The translations under genes were made by a program, and so were the position numbers. The notes under the pieces were generated by a model that worked only from the letters and a program-made list of their open reading frames with translations, ran no database searches and was not told the DNA's origin. A stretch of 64,000 nucleotides of DNA from Lysobacter sp. Root494 (GTDB taxonomy: Bacteria; Pseudomonadota; Gammaproteobacteria; Xanthomonadales; Xanthomonadaceae), in the NCBI RefSeq assembly GCF_001427225.1, contig NZ_LMFH01000006.1, forward strand, positions 310,001-374,000, given 5' to 3'. This document shows positions 1 through 10,163 of this stretch, piece after piece (within the stretch, counting starts at the first letter, position 1; the number at the start of each line of letters is the position of its first letter).

Positions 1-939
1 GCCGTCGCCACCGTTGGTGCTGCCGCCGGCGTCGAGGCGATCCAGCGCTTCGAGGATGTCCTCGCGCTGCGCGCCGGTAGTCGGCGGAAGCACGAGTCCC
101 GCCGAGCCTGCGTACACCACCATCGAAACGCGATCCTGCGGACGCAGGTGTTTGATGAGCTGGCGCAGCGAGTCCTTCACCAAAGGCAGCTTGTCGGGAC
201 TGTCCATGGAGCCCGACGTGTCGATCAGGAACACGAGATTGGCCGGCGGAATCTCCGCCTTCGGCACGTCGTACCCCTTGATGCCGATCATCAGCAGCTG
301 GCGCTTGCCGTTCCAGGGCGCCGGCGCCAGCTCGGTGGTGACGCGGAACGGGATGTCGCGCGAAATGGGCGCAGGGTGCCCGTAATCGAAGTAGTTGATG
401 AATTCTTCCGCGCGCACCGCGTCCGCCGGCGGACGAACGCCATCGGCCAGCATGCGGCGGACGTTGCTGTAGCTGCCGGTATCGACGTCGATGGAGAAGG
501 TGGACACCGGTTGCTCCGACGTGCGGTGCACCGGGTTGTCTTCGGCATGCGCGTATTTTTCGGTGTTGGAAGGCTGGGGCATGACCACCGGGGCGTAGAG
601 CTCCGGGGCCGCCATGTTGCCGGCGATGCGACTGCCGGTAACTTCGACCCGATCCAGTGTCGATTGGGCCGTCTGGTAGGCGACGCTCGCAGGCGGAGGG
701 GACGGCGGAGCCGGGGCCAGCGCACGTGCGACCTGCGCCTTGGCCGCGGCGGCTTCGCGCATGCGCCTTGTTTCGAGCTTGCCGCTCCCGGCGGCGGCAT
801 CCGCGGAAGCCGCGGCGGCATCGGCCGCGGCTTCGGCTTCCGAATCAGAAAGATTGCGATTGGCCGTGCTGCAGGCCGCCAGGGCCAGTGCAAAACCGAG
901 GGCCAAGGCCAGGCGATGTGGCTGGTGCGAGCGTTGCAT
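1..939 (-). CDS. YfbK-like von Willebrand factor type A lipoprotein (3' end outside window)
   Basis: The first 313 residues are visible; the gene runs off the left edge. The N-terminus is a lipoprotein signal (MQRSHQPHRLALALGFALAL followed by AACS, with the lipid-modified Cys at about residue 27), so the product should be anchored in the envelope. An Ala-rich linker follows, then the YfbK-type N-terminal domain (FSIDVDTGSYSNVRRML) and a VWA domain with a complete MIDAS motif DTSGSMD near residue 240. VWA domains bind a divalent metal and mediate protein-protein contacts; the partner of this family is not established. The start is the ATG directly before the signal peptide. Family members are usually over 450 residues, so about a third is missing. 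It follows the M14 peptidase gene by 108 bp on the same strand and could be cotranscribed. Confidence 0.9.
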   Translation of the reverse strand, partial: MQRSHQPHRLALALGFALALAACSTANRNLSDSEAEAAADAAAASADAAAGSGKLETRRMREAAAAKAQVARALAPAPPSPPPASVAYQTAQSTLDRVEVTGSRIAGNMAAPELYAPVVMPQPSNTEKYAHAEDNPVHRTSEQPVSTFSIDVDTGSYSNVRRMLADGVRPPADAVRAEEFINYFDYGHPAPISRDIPFRVTTELAPAPWNGKRQLLMIGIKGYDVPKAEIPPANLVFLIDTSGSMDSPDKLPLVKDSLRQLIKHLRPQDRVSMVVYAGSAGLVLPPTTGAQREDILEALDRLDAGGSTNGGDG

Positions 940-1047
940 GGTGCGTCTCCGCGGCTGGGTTGCCGATGGAAACGCGCGGATCTGGAAAACGGGGTTGCGC
1001 CTGCGAACAGGTGCCGGGCCAGGTGTGGCCGTCCGAAACCCGCGGCG

Positions 1048-3081
1048 TCAATACGACATCACCAGGCTCCAGCCATTGATGAAGCCGGCGTTGCCTGCCA
1101 CCTGATCGGTAACCCGCAACTGCCAGGTGCCGTTTGCATTCACGCCCGACGCGTCGCGCACGTACGAGGTAACGAGGTTGTCGGTGGTTCCACCCGTGCG
1201 CGAGTGCAACCGATACACAGCGCCCCCCGGAGCGATCAGATCGACCACCAGATCGCCGATGTTGGGATGGCGGATATCCACGTTGACGCGAAGCGAGGCA
1301 GGCGCCGTGCCCTGTATGCCCGTGACCGAACGCGTGCTGGTTGCCGTTCCCGTGCTCGGTATGGTCACGTCGGTGGAAGTCGAGAAGGTCCGGCTGCCCG
1401 CAACCGTGAAGAGCACCGCAGCTGGCGCGCCATTGCGATTGCTGCTGTCCGTGCCACGCGTGAACACGGTGTGCCGTCCGATCGGCAGCCCACTGGTCGA
1501 CAACGTTGCGCTCGCCGATTCCGCACTCGAACTGAACGAGCCGTCCGAGGGCGACATCGCGAACCCGGTCGCGCCCGACGACCACGGTCGCTGGTTGAGG
1601 TAGGCCCGCGCGGAAGCGATCTGTTGCACGGCTTCCGTGCCCTGGCTCTGGTTGAAGCGGCTGTCGTCGAAGCGTGCGGTCACCACCACCGGCGTTCCAG
1701 CGCTCACCCGCGTGGGCGAGATGCTGATCGAAGTCGTGTCGGGACCCGACGGATAGTTGTACGGCGACCACAGGTTGCGCGCGGCGTACTTCAGCGCGTT
1801 CAAGTTCTGCGGCAACGTGCTGCCTTCGAACGTCGAACACGACTCGAAGAAGCTGACGCCCATCTCGATCGTGTAGCTCGGCGCTCCGAGCAGGCCATAC
1901 ACCGTATCGGTCGTAGTGCCGTCCGCCACGTACAGCCCGGTCCATTGCCGTGGCGAGTAATCGTTGAACCACGCCATGCGCCGCCCCAGCGTGCGCAGTG
2001 CGGTGGAATTCGGCGGAGCCGTGCTGGTGTGCGACCACGGCCACAGCACCATGCGGGCGTAGCTGTGCAGGTCGATGAACATCCCTCGGTAATCGCTCGG
2101 CGCGGGCGTGGTGGTCGCATCGCCGCGGCGATCGGGCAGCACGCCGCCGCGATACACGCCGGTGCTGTCCGGGCTGCCTACGACATAGCGCAGCATGCTG
2201 GCGGTCTCCGGTTCGGAGGTCGGCGCGGCACCGCGGTAGTTGCCGAGGCACGGGTTTCCGCTGGAGCCACCGGAGGCGCTGTTCCAGCGGAACGGGAAGT
2301 TGCGGTTGAGATCGACGCCGTATGCATTCGTGCTGCACGTGCCATTGAGGTTGTCGACGTTCTTGCGCCAGGACAGTCCCGATTCCGCCTTCTTGCGCCC
2401 GTCCGGGTTGGCCTGCAGCACGAGGTGGAAGCGGAAGTTGTCGAGCAGCCAGGTCGCTTCGCTGTCGATGCCGTAGCCGCTGACCAGCCATTCACCGAAA
2501 CGCGTCAGCACTTCGGCGGGCGTGTATTCGCGTGCGTGGATCGAACCGAATACGACCATGTTCGGTTTGCTGGTGATGGTCGCATCGGTCGCCGAATTGT
2601 TGAGCCGCAGCACGCGCATCCGATAACCCGCGCCGGGATCGCGACTTCGCAGCCAGCTCGGGCCGATGTCGACGACCCGTGCAAGATTCGGATGCGTCGT
2701 GGCCAGCGCATCCATCGTCGCGTACGTTTCCTCCACAGTGCGGTAGCAGGAGTAGCTCGGGATGGATTCGATGCCGATTTCGCCCTTGCCGGCCATCGCG
2801 GTTTCGGCTTCGCGCATGCGCCGCGTGGCGTTGTCGTCCACGTCGACCCGGATGCCTGCGCGCTGCAGGGCAAGGATGTCGTCCGGCGATGCCTCAACCT
2901 GCACCGTATGCCGTTTCTCGTCCACGATCACGTGCTGGAAGTGCGACGCGATCGTCTGCAACTCCGCGCGATTGCGATATTTCGCGGTGATGAATACGAG
3001 CGAATCGTCAGCCGCGTACACGGCCCCGGCCGCGATTGCCATCGACGCCGCCAGCCCAGCCAGACCCGCATGCCAGCGCAT
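1048..3081 (-). CDS. Secreted zinc carboxypeptidase (M14) with C-terminal P/Homo B domain
   Basis: A 677-residue exported metallopeptidase. Residues 1-23 are a Sec signal peptide (cut after AVYA). A propeptide-like segment precedes the M14 fold, where the zinc ligands H182 and E185 (HARE) and H339 (DLHSY) and the catalytic glutamate E406 (IEMG) are all present, together with the substrate-binding DLNRNF motif. A linker domain follows, and from about residue 585 a proprotein-convertase P-domain (VNVDIRHPNIGDLVVDL ... GTWQLRVTDQ), common at the C-terminus of secreted bacterial proteases where it aids folding or is trimmed off. Expected activity is release of C-terminal residues from peptides outside the cell or in the periplasm. 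The architecture fits the rich extracellular protease sets of Lysobacter-type bacteria. Substrate specificity cannot be read from the sequence. Confidence 0.93.
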   Translation of the reverse strand: MRWHAGLAGLAASMAIAAGAVYAADDSLVFITAKYRNRAELQTIASHFQHVIVDEKRHTVQVEASPDDILALQRAGIRVDVDDNATRRMREAETAMAGKGEIGIESIPSYSCYRTVEETYATMDALATTHPNLARVVDIGPSWLRSRDPGAGYRMRVLRLNNSATDATITSKPNMVVFGSIHAREYTPAEVLTRFGEWLVSGYGIDSEATWLLDNFRFHLVLQANPDGRKKAESGLSWRKNVDNLNGTCSTNAYGVDLNRNFPFRWNSASGGSSGNPCLGNYRGAAPTSEPETASMLRYVVGSPDSTGVYRGGVLPDRRGDATTTPAPSDYRGMFIDLHSYARMVLWPWSHTSTAPPNSTALRTLGRRMAWFNDYSPRQWTGLYVADGTTTDTVYGLLGAPSYTIEMGVSFFESCSTFEGSTLPQNLNALKYAARNLWSPYNYPSGPDTTSISISPTRVSAGTPVVVTARFDDSRFNQSQGTEAVQQIASARAYLNQRPWSSGATGFAMSPSDGSFSSSAESASATLSTSGLPIGRHTVFTRGTDSSNRNGAPAAVLFTVAGSRTFSTSTDVTIPSTGTATSTRSVTGIQGTAPASLRVNVDIRHPNIGDLVVDLIAPGGAVYRLHSRTGGTTDNLVTSYVRDASGVNANGTWQLRVTDQVAGNAGFINGWSLVMSY

Positions 3082-3173
3082 GGAACACCTCCCGCGAACC
3101 CACGTGCGCAGAGCGTGGGGAGCGGGCAGTGAAAACGATGCGAACCGCTGCTTTCCGCGCTGGAGTGCGTAGC

Positions 3174-4601
3174 TCAGCCGTGAATCACCAGGAGGCGCTG
3201 TTCGGTCATGTCCTCGATGGCATAACGCACGCCTTCCCGGCCCAGGCCGGAATGCTTCACGCCGCCATACGGCATGTTGTCCACACGGAAGCTAGGCACG
3301 TCACCGACGATCACACCGCCGACTTCGAGCCGGTCCCATGCGCGCATCGCATTCGACAGGTTGCCGGTGAACACGCCCGCCTGCAGGCCGAAGTCGCTGT
3401 CATTGACCAGATCCAGGGCTTCCTCGAAATCATCGAAGGGCTCGATCATCGCTACCGGACCGAACGCTTCCCTGCGATACAGGTCGCTGTCGTGCGAAAC
3501 CTTCTCCAGCAGCGATGCGGGCAGCATGTTGCCGTTGCGTGCGCCACCGGCGAGCATTCTGGCGCCGCCCTTGCGCGCGGCGGCGATCCAGCTTTCGACG
3601 CGTTGCGCGGCTTCCTCGTTGACCATCGGGCCGATGAAGGTCTTCTCGTCGCGCGGATCGCCCATGCGCAGTTTCGCGACCGCGGCCTTCAGCTTGCGGC
3701 GCAGCTTCTCGTAGATGCCTGTCTGCGCATAAATTCGCTGCACGCTGATGCAGCTCTGGCCGGACTGGTAATAGGCACCGAAGACCAGCCGATCGACCAC
3801 GTAATCGAGCGATGCGCCTGGATCCGCATCGACGATGCAGGCCGCGTTGCCGCCGAGTTCGAGCGTGACCTTCTTGCGGCCGGCGCGGGCCTTCAGGTCC
3901 CAGCCGACCAGGCCGCCGGTGAAGCTCAACAGCGCGATGCGTTCGTCTTCGATCAGCGCAGCGGCGTCGTCAGTGTTGCAGACGACGACCGAGAACGCAC
4001 CCCTGGGCAGCTCCGTCTCCGCGAGGATCTCCGCGATGATCAGTGCGCCGATCGGCGTCTTCTCTGCCGGCTTGAGGACGAATGGACAACCCGCGGCGAT
4101 TGCGGGCGCGACCTTGTGCGCGACGAGGTTGAGCGGGAAGTTGAACGGCGTGATGAAACTGCACACGCCGATCGGAACCCGCTTCACCATGCCGCGATAG
4201 CCGCGGGCCCGCGGGGAAATCTGCAGCTCGATCACCTCGCCATTGCCGCGCGTCGCTTCGCCTGCGGCGATGCGGAAGGTGTCGATCAGGCGCGTGACTT
4301 CGCCGCGCGCGTCGCGGATCGGTTTGCCGGCCTCGATGCACAGCGCCAGCGCGAGTTCCTCGAAGCGTTCGCCGAAGCGGCGCACGCAATGTTCGAGCAC
4401 GTCGCGGCGTGCGTCGGGCGGAAACGCCGCCATCGCGTTGCGCGCCTTGTGCGCGGCGACGATGGCCTTGCGTACCGCCGCGGCGTCGGCGAGCGCGACG
4501 CGGGTGGCGCGCTTGCCGGTGTATTTGTCGAGAACGTCGAGTTCCTGCTTGCCGGTGACCGGTTGGTTCGCGAGGTAGTAGGGGTAGCGCTTGGCGAGCA
4601 T
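3174..4601 (-). CDS. NAD(P)-dependent aldehyde dehydrogenase
   Basis: A 475-residue ALDH-superfamily enzyme that oxidises an aldehyde to the acid in the cytosol. The cofactor and catalytic features are intact: TPFNFP with the oxyanion Asn near 154, KPAEKTP, general base E248 in LELGG, and nucleophile C284 in SGQSC. The C-terminal PYGGVKHSGLGREG segment is standard. It resembles the lactaldehyde/phosphonoacetaldehyde-type branch, but the substrate cannot be assigned from motifs. The start ATG lies just after a purine-rich stretch (AAGCAAGGAGG on the coding strand), a good ribosome site. No pathway partner is adjacent; the genes on either side are unrelated. Confidence 0.93.
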   Translation of the reverse strand: MLAKRYPYYLANQPVTGKQELDVLDKYTGKRATRVALADAAAVRKAIVAAHKARNAMAAFPPDARRDVLEHCVRRFGERFEELALALCIEAGKPIRDARGEVTRLIDTFRIAAGEATRGNGEVIELQISPRARGYRGMVKRVPIGVCSFITPFNFPLNLVAHKVAPAIAAGCPFVLKPAEKTPIGALIIAEILAETELPRGAFSVVVCNTDDAAALIEDERIALLSFTGGLVGWDLKARAGRKKVTLELGGNAACIVDADPGASLDYVVDRLVFGAYYQSGQSCISVQRIYAQTGIYEKLRRKLKAAVAKLRMGDPRDEKTFIGPMVNEEAAQRVESWIAAARKGGARMLAGGARNGNMLPASLLEKVSHDSDLYRREAFGPVAMIEPFDDFEEALDLVNDSDFGLQAGVFTGNLSNAMRAWDRLEVGGVIVGDVPSFRVDNMPYGGVKHSGLGREGVRYAIEDMTEQRLLVIHG

Positions 4602-4716
4602 GGCAGTCCTCCTTGCTTCTCAAGCCTAAACCATCGCTTGTCGAAGCTGCGCCTCGTGGCGCAGACCCTGCGTGGTGCGTTTCGCTCGCACCGCTACACA
4701 CCGCGCAGGCTTCGCC

Positions 4717-6048
4717 CTACGACTCGACCTTGAGCGGCAGCGTGCCGTCGGCCAACCTTGCTTCGAGGCGATCGCCGGGCACGGCATCGAGCACGCTGCG
4801 CACTACGCGCCCATCCGGATGGCGAAGGATGGTGTAGCCGCGTGCGACGGTCGCGAGCGGACTCACCGCTTCCAGTGAACGCGCAAGGCCACGCAGCCGC
4901 AGTGTTTCATTTCCGAGCCGCCGCACGATCGCCGCCTGTGGTCGCGAAGACACGGCGGCAAGCCGTTCCCGCAGCCGCGCAATGCGACGCTGTGGGTGCG
5001 CGGCACGCAGCACCGCATCGGCATGGCGGACACGTGCGCGCTCCCGCTCGAGGCGCCGCTGCCAGGCCGCGGCGAGCCGCCGCAGCGCATCACCCTGGCG
5101 CCGACAAAGCGCATCCAGTCGGGCGCGCGGACGCAGCGCATTCAGGCGCAGCGCAGCGCGATCGGCACGCTGCATCGCTGCGCGCAGGCGCTGTGCCTGC
5201 AGGTCGCGAAGCCGGGCATCGAGCGCGCGCAGGCGGCGCAGGAGATCATCGCGGCTGGGCACGAGCAGCTCGGCCGCAACCGAGGGCGTTGGCGCACGCA
5301 GGTCGGCAGCGAAGTCGGAAAGGCTGAAATCCGTTTCATGTCCGACCGCGGAAACCACCGGCACGGGAGAAGCGGCGATCGCGCGCGCAAGCCGCTCATC
5401 GTTGAACGACCACAGGTCTTCCAGCGAACCACCGCCGCGAGTCAGCAGGATCACGTCGTAGCGTCCCGAAGCCGCCGCACGCTGCAACATCCGCACGATC
5501 TGCGGCGCGGCCGCCGCGCCCTGCACCTGCACCGGCAACACTTCGGCTTCGACCAGGGGAAACCGCCGCGCCAGCACGCTGAGCACGTCGCGCACCGCCG
5601 CACCGCTCGGCGAGGTGATCACGCCGACGCGGCGTGCAAAATGGGGCAGGGGACGCTTGCGCTCGCTATCGAAGAGACCTTCCGCGGCGAGCTTCGCCTT
5701 CATCTCCTCGAAGGCCCGCCGCAGCGCGCCTTCGCCGGCCTCTTCCATGTGGTCGAGCACCAGCTGGTACTCGCCACGTGCTTCGTAAAGCGTCAGGCGG
5801 CCGCGCGCGAGCACGTGCACGCCTTCCCGGGGAATGAACTTCAGCCAGGAACTCTTCGGCTTGAACATCGCGCAGCGCACCTGCGCACGTTCGTCCTTGA
5901 GCACGAAGTAGAGGTGCCCGGACGACGGCCGCGACACGTTGCCCAGTTCGCCCTCGACCCAGATCAGCGGGAAGCTGCCTTCCAGCAGGTCCCGCGCCAG
6001 CGTGTTGAGCTGGGAGGGGGTGAGGACGTGGGCGTCGTCGTGATTCAT
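4717..6048 (-). CDS. xseA: Exodeoxyribonuclease VII large subunit
   Basis: A 443-residue protein, close to the 456 residues of the E. coli enzyme. It has the N-terminal OB-fold ([39 protein letters not shown]) and the catalytic domain with [30 protein letters not shown] and [25 protein letters not shown] long Arg-rich helical region and the C-terminal [16 protein letters not shown] follow. With the small subunit XseB it degrades single-stranded DNA to acid-soluble oligonucleotides; xseB is not in this window, as is usual. The gene is divergent from ispG, with 87 bp between the start codons, so the two promoters must share that gap. Confidence 0.97.
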   Translation of the reverse strand: MNHDDAHVLTPSQLNTLARDLLEGSFPLIWVEGELGNVSRPSSGHLYFVLKDERAQVRCAMFKPKSSWLKFIPREGVHVLARGRLTLYEARGEYQLVLDHMEEAGEGALRRAFEEMKAKLAAEGLFDSERKRPLPHFARRVGVITSPSGAAVRDVLSVLARRFPLVEAEVLPVQVQGAAAAPQIVRMLQRAAASGRYDVILLTRGGGSLEDLWSFNDERLARAIAASPVPVVSAVGHETDFSLSDFAADLRAPTPSVAAELLVPSRDDLLRRLRALDARLRDLQAQRLRAAMQRADRAALRLNALRPRARLDALCRRQGDALRRLAAAWQRRLERERARVRHADAVLRAAHPQRRIARLRERLAAVSSRPQAAIVRRLGNETLRLRGLARSLEAVSPLATVARGYTILRHPDGRVVRSVLDAVPGDRLEARLADGTLPLKVES

Positions 6049-6123
6049 GAACCAGGCGGAGCGGACTGCCGAAAAACCGGGCGGCCACGGTACCGCAGCG
6101 GGGAGCCGGGGTCACGCCGACGC

Positions 6124-6135
6124 TACAATATGGCC
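6124..6135 (+). promoter_or_regulatory. -10 box and spacer of a probable leaderless ispG promoter
   Basis: TACAAT (6124-6129) is followed by exactly six bases and then the chosen ATG at 6136. A sigma-70 -10 element this close places the transcription start at or next to the A of the ATG, so the mRNA would lack a 5' leader and Shine-Dalgarno. The same TACAAT-N6-ATG layout occurs before tcdA in this window. No good -35 element is visible. Confidence 0.5.
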
Positions 6136-7416
6136 ATGAATTCAGCGATCGATCTGACCCCCGCCGCGCCTTGCACCGGCATGACCTTCGGCCCGCAACC
6201 GCGCCGCCACACCCGCGCCGTCACCGTCGGTGGCGTGCAGGTCGGCGGCAGCGCGCCGGTCGTCGTGCAGTCGATGACCAACACCGACACGGCGGATGTT
6301 GCCTCGACCACGAAGCAGGTGGCCGAACTGTGGCGCGCCGGATCCGAACTCGTACGCGTCACCGTCAACACGCCCGAAGCCGCCGCCGCCGTGCCGCGCA
6401 TCGTCGACAAGCTGGCGATGATGGGCGTGAACGTGCCGATCATCGGCGACTTCCACTACAACGGGCACCAGCTGCTGACCAACGAGCCGGCGTGCGCGGA
6501 AGCGCTGGCGAAATATCGCATCAATCCGGGCAACGTCGGCTTCGGCAAGAAGAAGGACACGCAGTTCGCCACGCTGATCGAGTTCGCGATCCGCCACGGC
6601 AAGCCGGTGCGCATCGGTGCGAACTGGGGCTCGCTGGACCAGGCGCTCGCGACGCGGCTTATGGACGAGAACCACGCCTTGCCCGTGCCGAAGGAAGCGG
6701 CGGAAGTGCTGCGTGAAGCGCTGATCCGCTCGGCGCTGGATTCGGCGGCGCGTGCCGTCGAGATCGGATTGCCCGCGGATCGCATCGTGCTGAGCGCGAA
6801 GGTCAGCGGCGTGCAGGAACTGATCTCCGTCTATCGCGAACTCGCGCGCCGCAGCGATTTCGCGCTGCACCTGGGTCTCACCGAAGCCGGCATCGGCAGC
6901 AAGGGCATCGTCGCCTCCTGCGCGGCGCTGGGCGTGCTGCTGCAGGAAGGCATCGGCGACACGATCCGCATCTCGCTGACGCCCGAGCCCGGCCAGTCGC
7001 GCACCACCGAAGTGATCGTCGCGCAGGAACTGCTCCAGACCATGGGCCTGCGGGCGTTCACGCCGATGGTCACCGCGTGCCCGGGTTGCGGCCGCACCAC
7101 CAGCACCTTCTTCCAGGAACTCGCATCGAGGGTGCAGGAGCACGTGCGTGCGAAGATGCCGGAGTGGAAGGTCACGCATCCGGGCGCGGAGAACCTCACG
7201 CTCGCGGTAATGGGTTGCGTTGTGAACGGGCCCGGTGAATCGCGCCACGCGAACATCGGCATCTCGTTGCCGGGCACTGGGGAAGCGCCTTCGGCGCCCG
7301 TGTTCGAGGACGGCGAAAAGACCGTGACGCTGCGTGGCGAAAACATCGCCAACGAGTTCGTCGAGCTGATCGACCGTTACGTCGAACGGCGCTATGGCTC
7401 CGCCGGCCAGGCCTGA
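6136..7416 (+). CDS. ispG: 4-hydroxy-3-methylbut-2-en-1-yl diphosphate synthase
   Basis: A 426-residue enzyme of the non-mevalonate (MEP) isoprenoid pathway that converts MEcPP to HMBPP using a [4Fe-4S] cluster. Diagnostic segments are [30 protein letters not shown] and the cluster ligands in CPGCGRT and [10 protein letters not shown]. It is longer than the 372-residue E. coli protein because of an insertion in the middle, as in other xanthomonads. Two in-frame ATGs lie two codons apart (6130 and 6136); the second is chosen because TACAAT at 6124-6129 would place transcription initiation on it and no ribosome site is seen. The last 23 bp overlap the PAP2 gene, suggesting translational coupling. 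Confidence 0.96.
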   Translation: MNSAIDLTPAAPCTGMTFGPQPRRHTRAVTVGGVQVGGSAPVVVQSMTNTDTADVASTTKQVAELWRAGSELVRVTVNTPEAAAAVPRIVDKLAMMGVNVPIIGDFHYNGHQLLTNEPACAEALAKYRINPGNVGFGKKKDTQFATLIEFAIRHGKPVRIGANWGSLDQALATRLMDENHALPVPKEAAEVLREALIRSALDSAARAVEIGLPADRIVLSAKVSGVQELISVYRELARRSDFALHLGLTEAGIGSKGIVASCAALGVLLQEGIGDTIRISLTPEPGQSRTTEVIVAQELLQTMGLRAFTPMVTACPGCGRTTSTFFQELASRVQEHVRAKMPEWKVTHPGAENLTLAVMGCVVNGPGESRHANIGISLPGTGEAPSAPVFEDGEKTVTLRGENIANEFVELIDRYVERRYGSAGQA

Positions 7417-8122
7417 GCAGGCCGCACGAACGCTAGCCAGGGAGGCGCGCTTCGGCGCGGCCTTCCTCCGCCGGTACGGGCTGCGGTTGCTGCTTCTGTT
7501 CATCGGCGTGCTGCTGCCCTTGTGGGGCTTCGCCGGACTCGTCGAGGAGCTGCGGGAAGGCGAGCCTTTCGTGTTCGACGAGCCGATCCTGATGTTTGCC
7601 CATGAGATGGCGACGGCGGGTTTCGATCGCGCCTTCCTGCTGTTCTCCGCGCTCGGCTACACCTGGGGCGTCGTGCCGCTCGACATCGTGCTGGTCCTCG
7701 CGCTCGCCCTGCGAAAGCGTGCGCGTGAGGCGCTGTTCGCCGGCCTTGCCCTGGGCGGATCGGCATTGCTCAATGTCGCAACCAAGCAGCTGTTCGCGCG
7801 CGAACGTCCGTCGTTGTGGGAATCGATTTCGCCCGAAGACACCTTCAGCTTTCCCAGCGGCCATGCGATGGGTTCGATGACGCTGGCTTGGGTCTGTCTG
7901 CTATTGGCATGGCGCACTCCGTGGCGCTGGCCGGTAGCGCTCTTCGCGGGACTGTTCACCGTGCTCGTCGGCCTGTCGCGGGTTTACCTCGGCGTGCATT
8001 ACCCCTCGGACATCCTGGCGGGCTGGACGGCGGCGTCGGTCTGGGCAGTGTGCTGCTTCTTTGCCGTGTTCCAGCATCGCCGGTATCCGTGGCAGCAACG
8101 GCAGGTTCCGCGCACTCCGTAG
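7394..8122 (+). CDS. PAP2-family membrane phosphatase
   Basis: A 242-residue integral membrane protein with about five or six hydrophobic segments. All three parts of the PAP2 catalytic signature are present: KQLFARERP (KxxxxxxRP), SFPSGHAMG (PSGH) and [12 protein letters not shown] (SRxxxxxHxxxD). Such enzymes remove phosphate from phosphatidate, phosphatidylglycerophosphate or undecaprenyl diphosphate on the outer face of the inner membrane. The coupling to ispG (23 bp overlap, different frame) hints at, but does not prove, an isoprenoid lipid substrate such as undecaprenyl diphosphate. Confidence 0.92.
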   Translation: MAPPARPEQAARTLAREARFGAAFLRRYGLRLLLLFIGVLLPLWGFAGLVEELREGEPFVFDEPILMFAHEMATAGFDRAFLLFSALGYTWGVVPLDIVLVLALALRKRAREALFAGLALGGSALLNVATKQLFARERPSLWESISPEDTFSFPSGHAMGSMTLAWVCLLLAWRTPWRWPVALFAGLFTVLVGLSRVYLGVHYPSDILAGWTAASVWAVCCFFAVFQHRRYPWQQRQVPRTP

Positions 8123-8163
8123 GTGGTTGAGCGCAGCGATACCGATCTTTTGGCCAGTAAGGA

Positions 8164-9084
8164 TTACTCGCCCGGCTTCGCCGCTTCCACCGGCGCCGTA
8201 GTCGCATGCTGGCGCGCGAGCCTGGCTTCGCGATGCGCGATGTAGGCATTCGCGGCGAGGATGATGGTGGCGCCGATGACGGTCCAGCGGTCGATGCTTT
8301 CGCCGAACAGCAGGTAGCCCGCCGTCGCGACGAGGGGAAGCTGCATGAAGCTGATCGGTTGCAGCGCGGAGACGTCGCCCAGGCGCAAGGCGCGTGTCCA
8401 CAGGAGCTGGCCGCCGGTGCCGAAGACGCCGGTCAGCAGCAGCCATCCCCACTCCATCCCGTGCGGCCACTGCCACACGAACAGTGCCGGCACCAGCGAC
8501 AGCGGCACCCAGAACACGTAGGTGTAGAAGACGATGGTATCGGCCGGATCGACGCGCGAGAGCTGCTTGATCTGGATGGCGACGATCGCGCTCAGCACCG
8601 CGGCCAGCACGGCGACGAGTGAGCCGTGCGAGAAATCGGTCGTGCCCGGGCGCACGATCACCAGCACGCCGATGAAGCCGACGATCACTGCCGCCCAGCG
8701 GCGCTTGCGCACGTGCTCGCCGAGCCAGAACACGGCGAGGATCGTGACGAACAGCGGCGTCGAATACGACAACGATATCGCCTGCGACAAAGGCAGGTGG
8801 CCGATGGCCCAGAAGCCGGACAGCATCGAGCCGATGCCGATCGCGCTGCGCAGCAGGTAGCGCGGCAGCTGCTTCGTCCGCAACGATGCGCCGCCGTGCA
8901 GCAGCAGCGGCACCAGTGCCAGCAGGCCGAAGGTGTTGCGGAAGAAGGCGATCTCGAACGTCGGCAAGGTGCGTGACGCGTAGCGGATGGTCACGGCCAT
9001 CAGTCCGAAGAACATCGTGCTGATCAGCATCAGCCACGCGGCTCGGGCGAAACGGTGCTGCGGAGGCGCGCTTGCCGTCACCAC
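8164..9084 (-). CDS. EamA/DMT-family transporter
   Basis: A 306-residue inner membrane protein with ten predicted transmembrane helices in two EamA repeats (first around LMAVTIRYASRTLPTFEIAF, second around TIVFYTYVFWVPLSLVPALF). Drug/metabolite transporters of this type export amino acids, metabolites or drugs; the substrate is unknown here. The open frame extends further upstream into murB, but the GTG at 9084 is preferred because it sits 4 bp after the murB stop and leads directly into the hydrophobic part. It is probably the last gene of a pyrD-murB-transporter operon. Confidence 0.87.
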   Translation of the reverse strand: MVTASAPPQHRFARAAWLMLISTMFFGLMAVTIRYASRTLPTFEIAFFRNTFGLLALVPLLLHGGASLRTKQLPRYLLRSAIGIGSMLSGFWAIGHLPLSQAISLSYSTPLFVTILAVFWLGEHVRKRRWAAVIVGFIGVLVIVRPGTTDFSHGSLVAVLAAVLSAIVAIQIKQLSRVDPADTIVFYTYVFWVPLSLVPALFVWQWPHGMEWGWLLLTGVFGTGGQLLWTRALRLGDVSALQPISFMQLPLVATAGYLLFGESIDRWTVIGATIILAANAYIAHREARLARQHATTAPVEAAKPGE

Positions 9085-9088
9085 TCGC

Positions 9089-10144
9089 TCACCACGTGGC
9101 GCCGATGACGCGCGGTTCGGGTTCCAGCGAAACCCCGAAACGCGACCGCACCGAATCGGCGATGCGCCGGGCGAGGCCGAGCAGCTGCGCGCCGGTTGCG
9201 TTGCCGTGATTGACGAGCACCAGTGCGTGCGAAGCGGCGACGCCGGCATCGCCGTCGCGATGGCCCTTCCAGCCGCATTGATCGATCAGCCATCCGGCCG
9301 AGAGCTTGCGCGTGTCGTCATTATTGCCGCGGAACACCGGCAATGCGTCGTGCTCCGACTTCAGTGCTTCGGCTTGGGCCGCCGGCACGATCGGATTCTT
9401 GAAGAAGCTGCCTGCGTTTCCCAACACCGCGGGATCGGGCAGTTTGCGCCGGCGGATCGCGATGACCGCGTCGGCGACGTGCTGCGGCGTTGAGGCAGTG
9501 ACGCCGAGGCTGTCGAGCTCCTCGCGGATGCCGGCGTAATCGAGCTTCAGCGATGGCTTGCGCGACAGGCTGAACTCCACCGCGGTCACGATGTAGCGAT
9601 CGGGCTGCTGCTTGAACAGGCTGTCGCGATATGCGAAACCGCAACTGTCCGCATCGAAGCGGTGCATCGTGCCGGTCGCGGGGTCGAACGCTTCCACCGC
9701 ATGGATGAACTCACGCACTTCCGCGCCGTAGGCGCCGATGTTCTGGATCGGCGCGGCGCCGACGGTGCCCGGGATCAGCGCCAGGTTTTCCAGTCCGCAG
9801 AAGCCCTGTCGCAACGTGCGCATCACGAAGTCGTGCCATTCCACGCCGGCATCGGCGCGCACGATGGTGCGGTCGCTGGCGTGGCTGTCCGGTGGCAGGT
9901 CGGGCTGCGACACGCGCTTGCCGGTGAGCGCCAGCACCACGCCTTCGGGATTGCCGGCGAACAGCAGGTTGCTGCCGCCGCCCAGCACCAGCGAGAGCGA
10001 TCCGCCGTAATCGGGATCGGCGAACAGGGCAGGCAGCGCGCTTGCGTCCGAGACTTCCACCAGCACCGGCGCGGTCGCCGCGACGCCGAAGGTATTGCGT
10101 GATTGCAACGAGGCATCGCGTGCGATGCGGATCGAATCGGTCAT
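9089..10144 (-). CDS. murB: UDP-N-acetylenolpyruvoylglucosamine reductase
   Basis: A 351-residue cytosolic flavoenzyme that reduces the enolpyruvyl group of UDP-GlcNAc-enolpyruvate with NADPH to give UDP-MurNAc, the second committed step of peptidoglycan synthesis. It has the FAD-binding VLGGGSNLLF motif, GLENLALIPGTVGAAPIQNI, the type I AYRDSLFK loop, GNAGSFFKNP with the catalytic Ser, and a C-terminal Glu in EPRVIG. Length matches the E. coli type I enzyme (342). It lies 19 bp downstream of pyrD on the same strand. Confidence 0.97.
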   Translation of the reverse strand: MTDSIRIARDASLQSRNTFGVAATAPVLVEVSDASALPALFADPDYGGSLSLVLGGGSNLLFAGNPEGVVLALTGKRVSQPDLPPDSHASDRTIVRADAGVEWHDFVMRTLRQGFCGLENLALIPGTVGAAPIQNIGAYGAEVREFIHAVEAFDPATGTMHRFDADSCGFAYRDSLFKQQPDRYIVTAVEFSLSRKPSLKLDYAGIREELDSLGVTASTPQHVADAVIAIRRRKLPDPAVLGNAGSFFKNPIVPAAQAEALKSEHDALPVFRGNNDDTRKLSAGWLIDQCGWKGHRDGDAGVAASHALVLVNHGNATGAQLLGLARRIADSVRSRFGVSLEPEPRVIGATW

Positions 10145-10163
10145 GGAGTCGTGGTTCGCGATC

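Noticed and set aside
148..3132. A 994-residue open frame on the plus strand opposite the VWA and M14 genes
   Set aside because: It is an antisense shadow in GC-rich DNA: Arg/His/Val-rich, no domain, while the minus strand carries two clear gene families.
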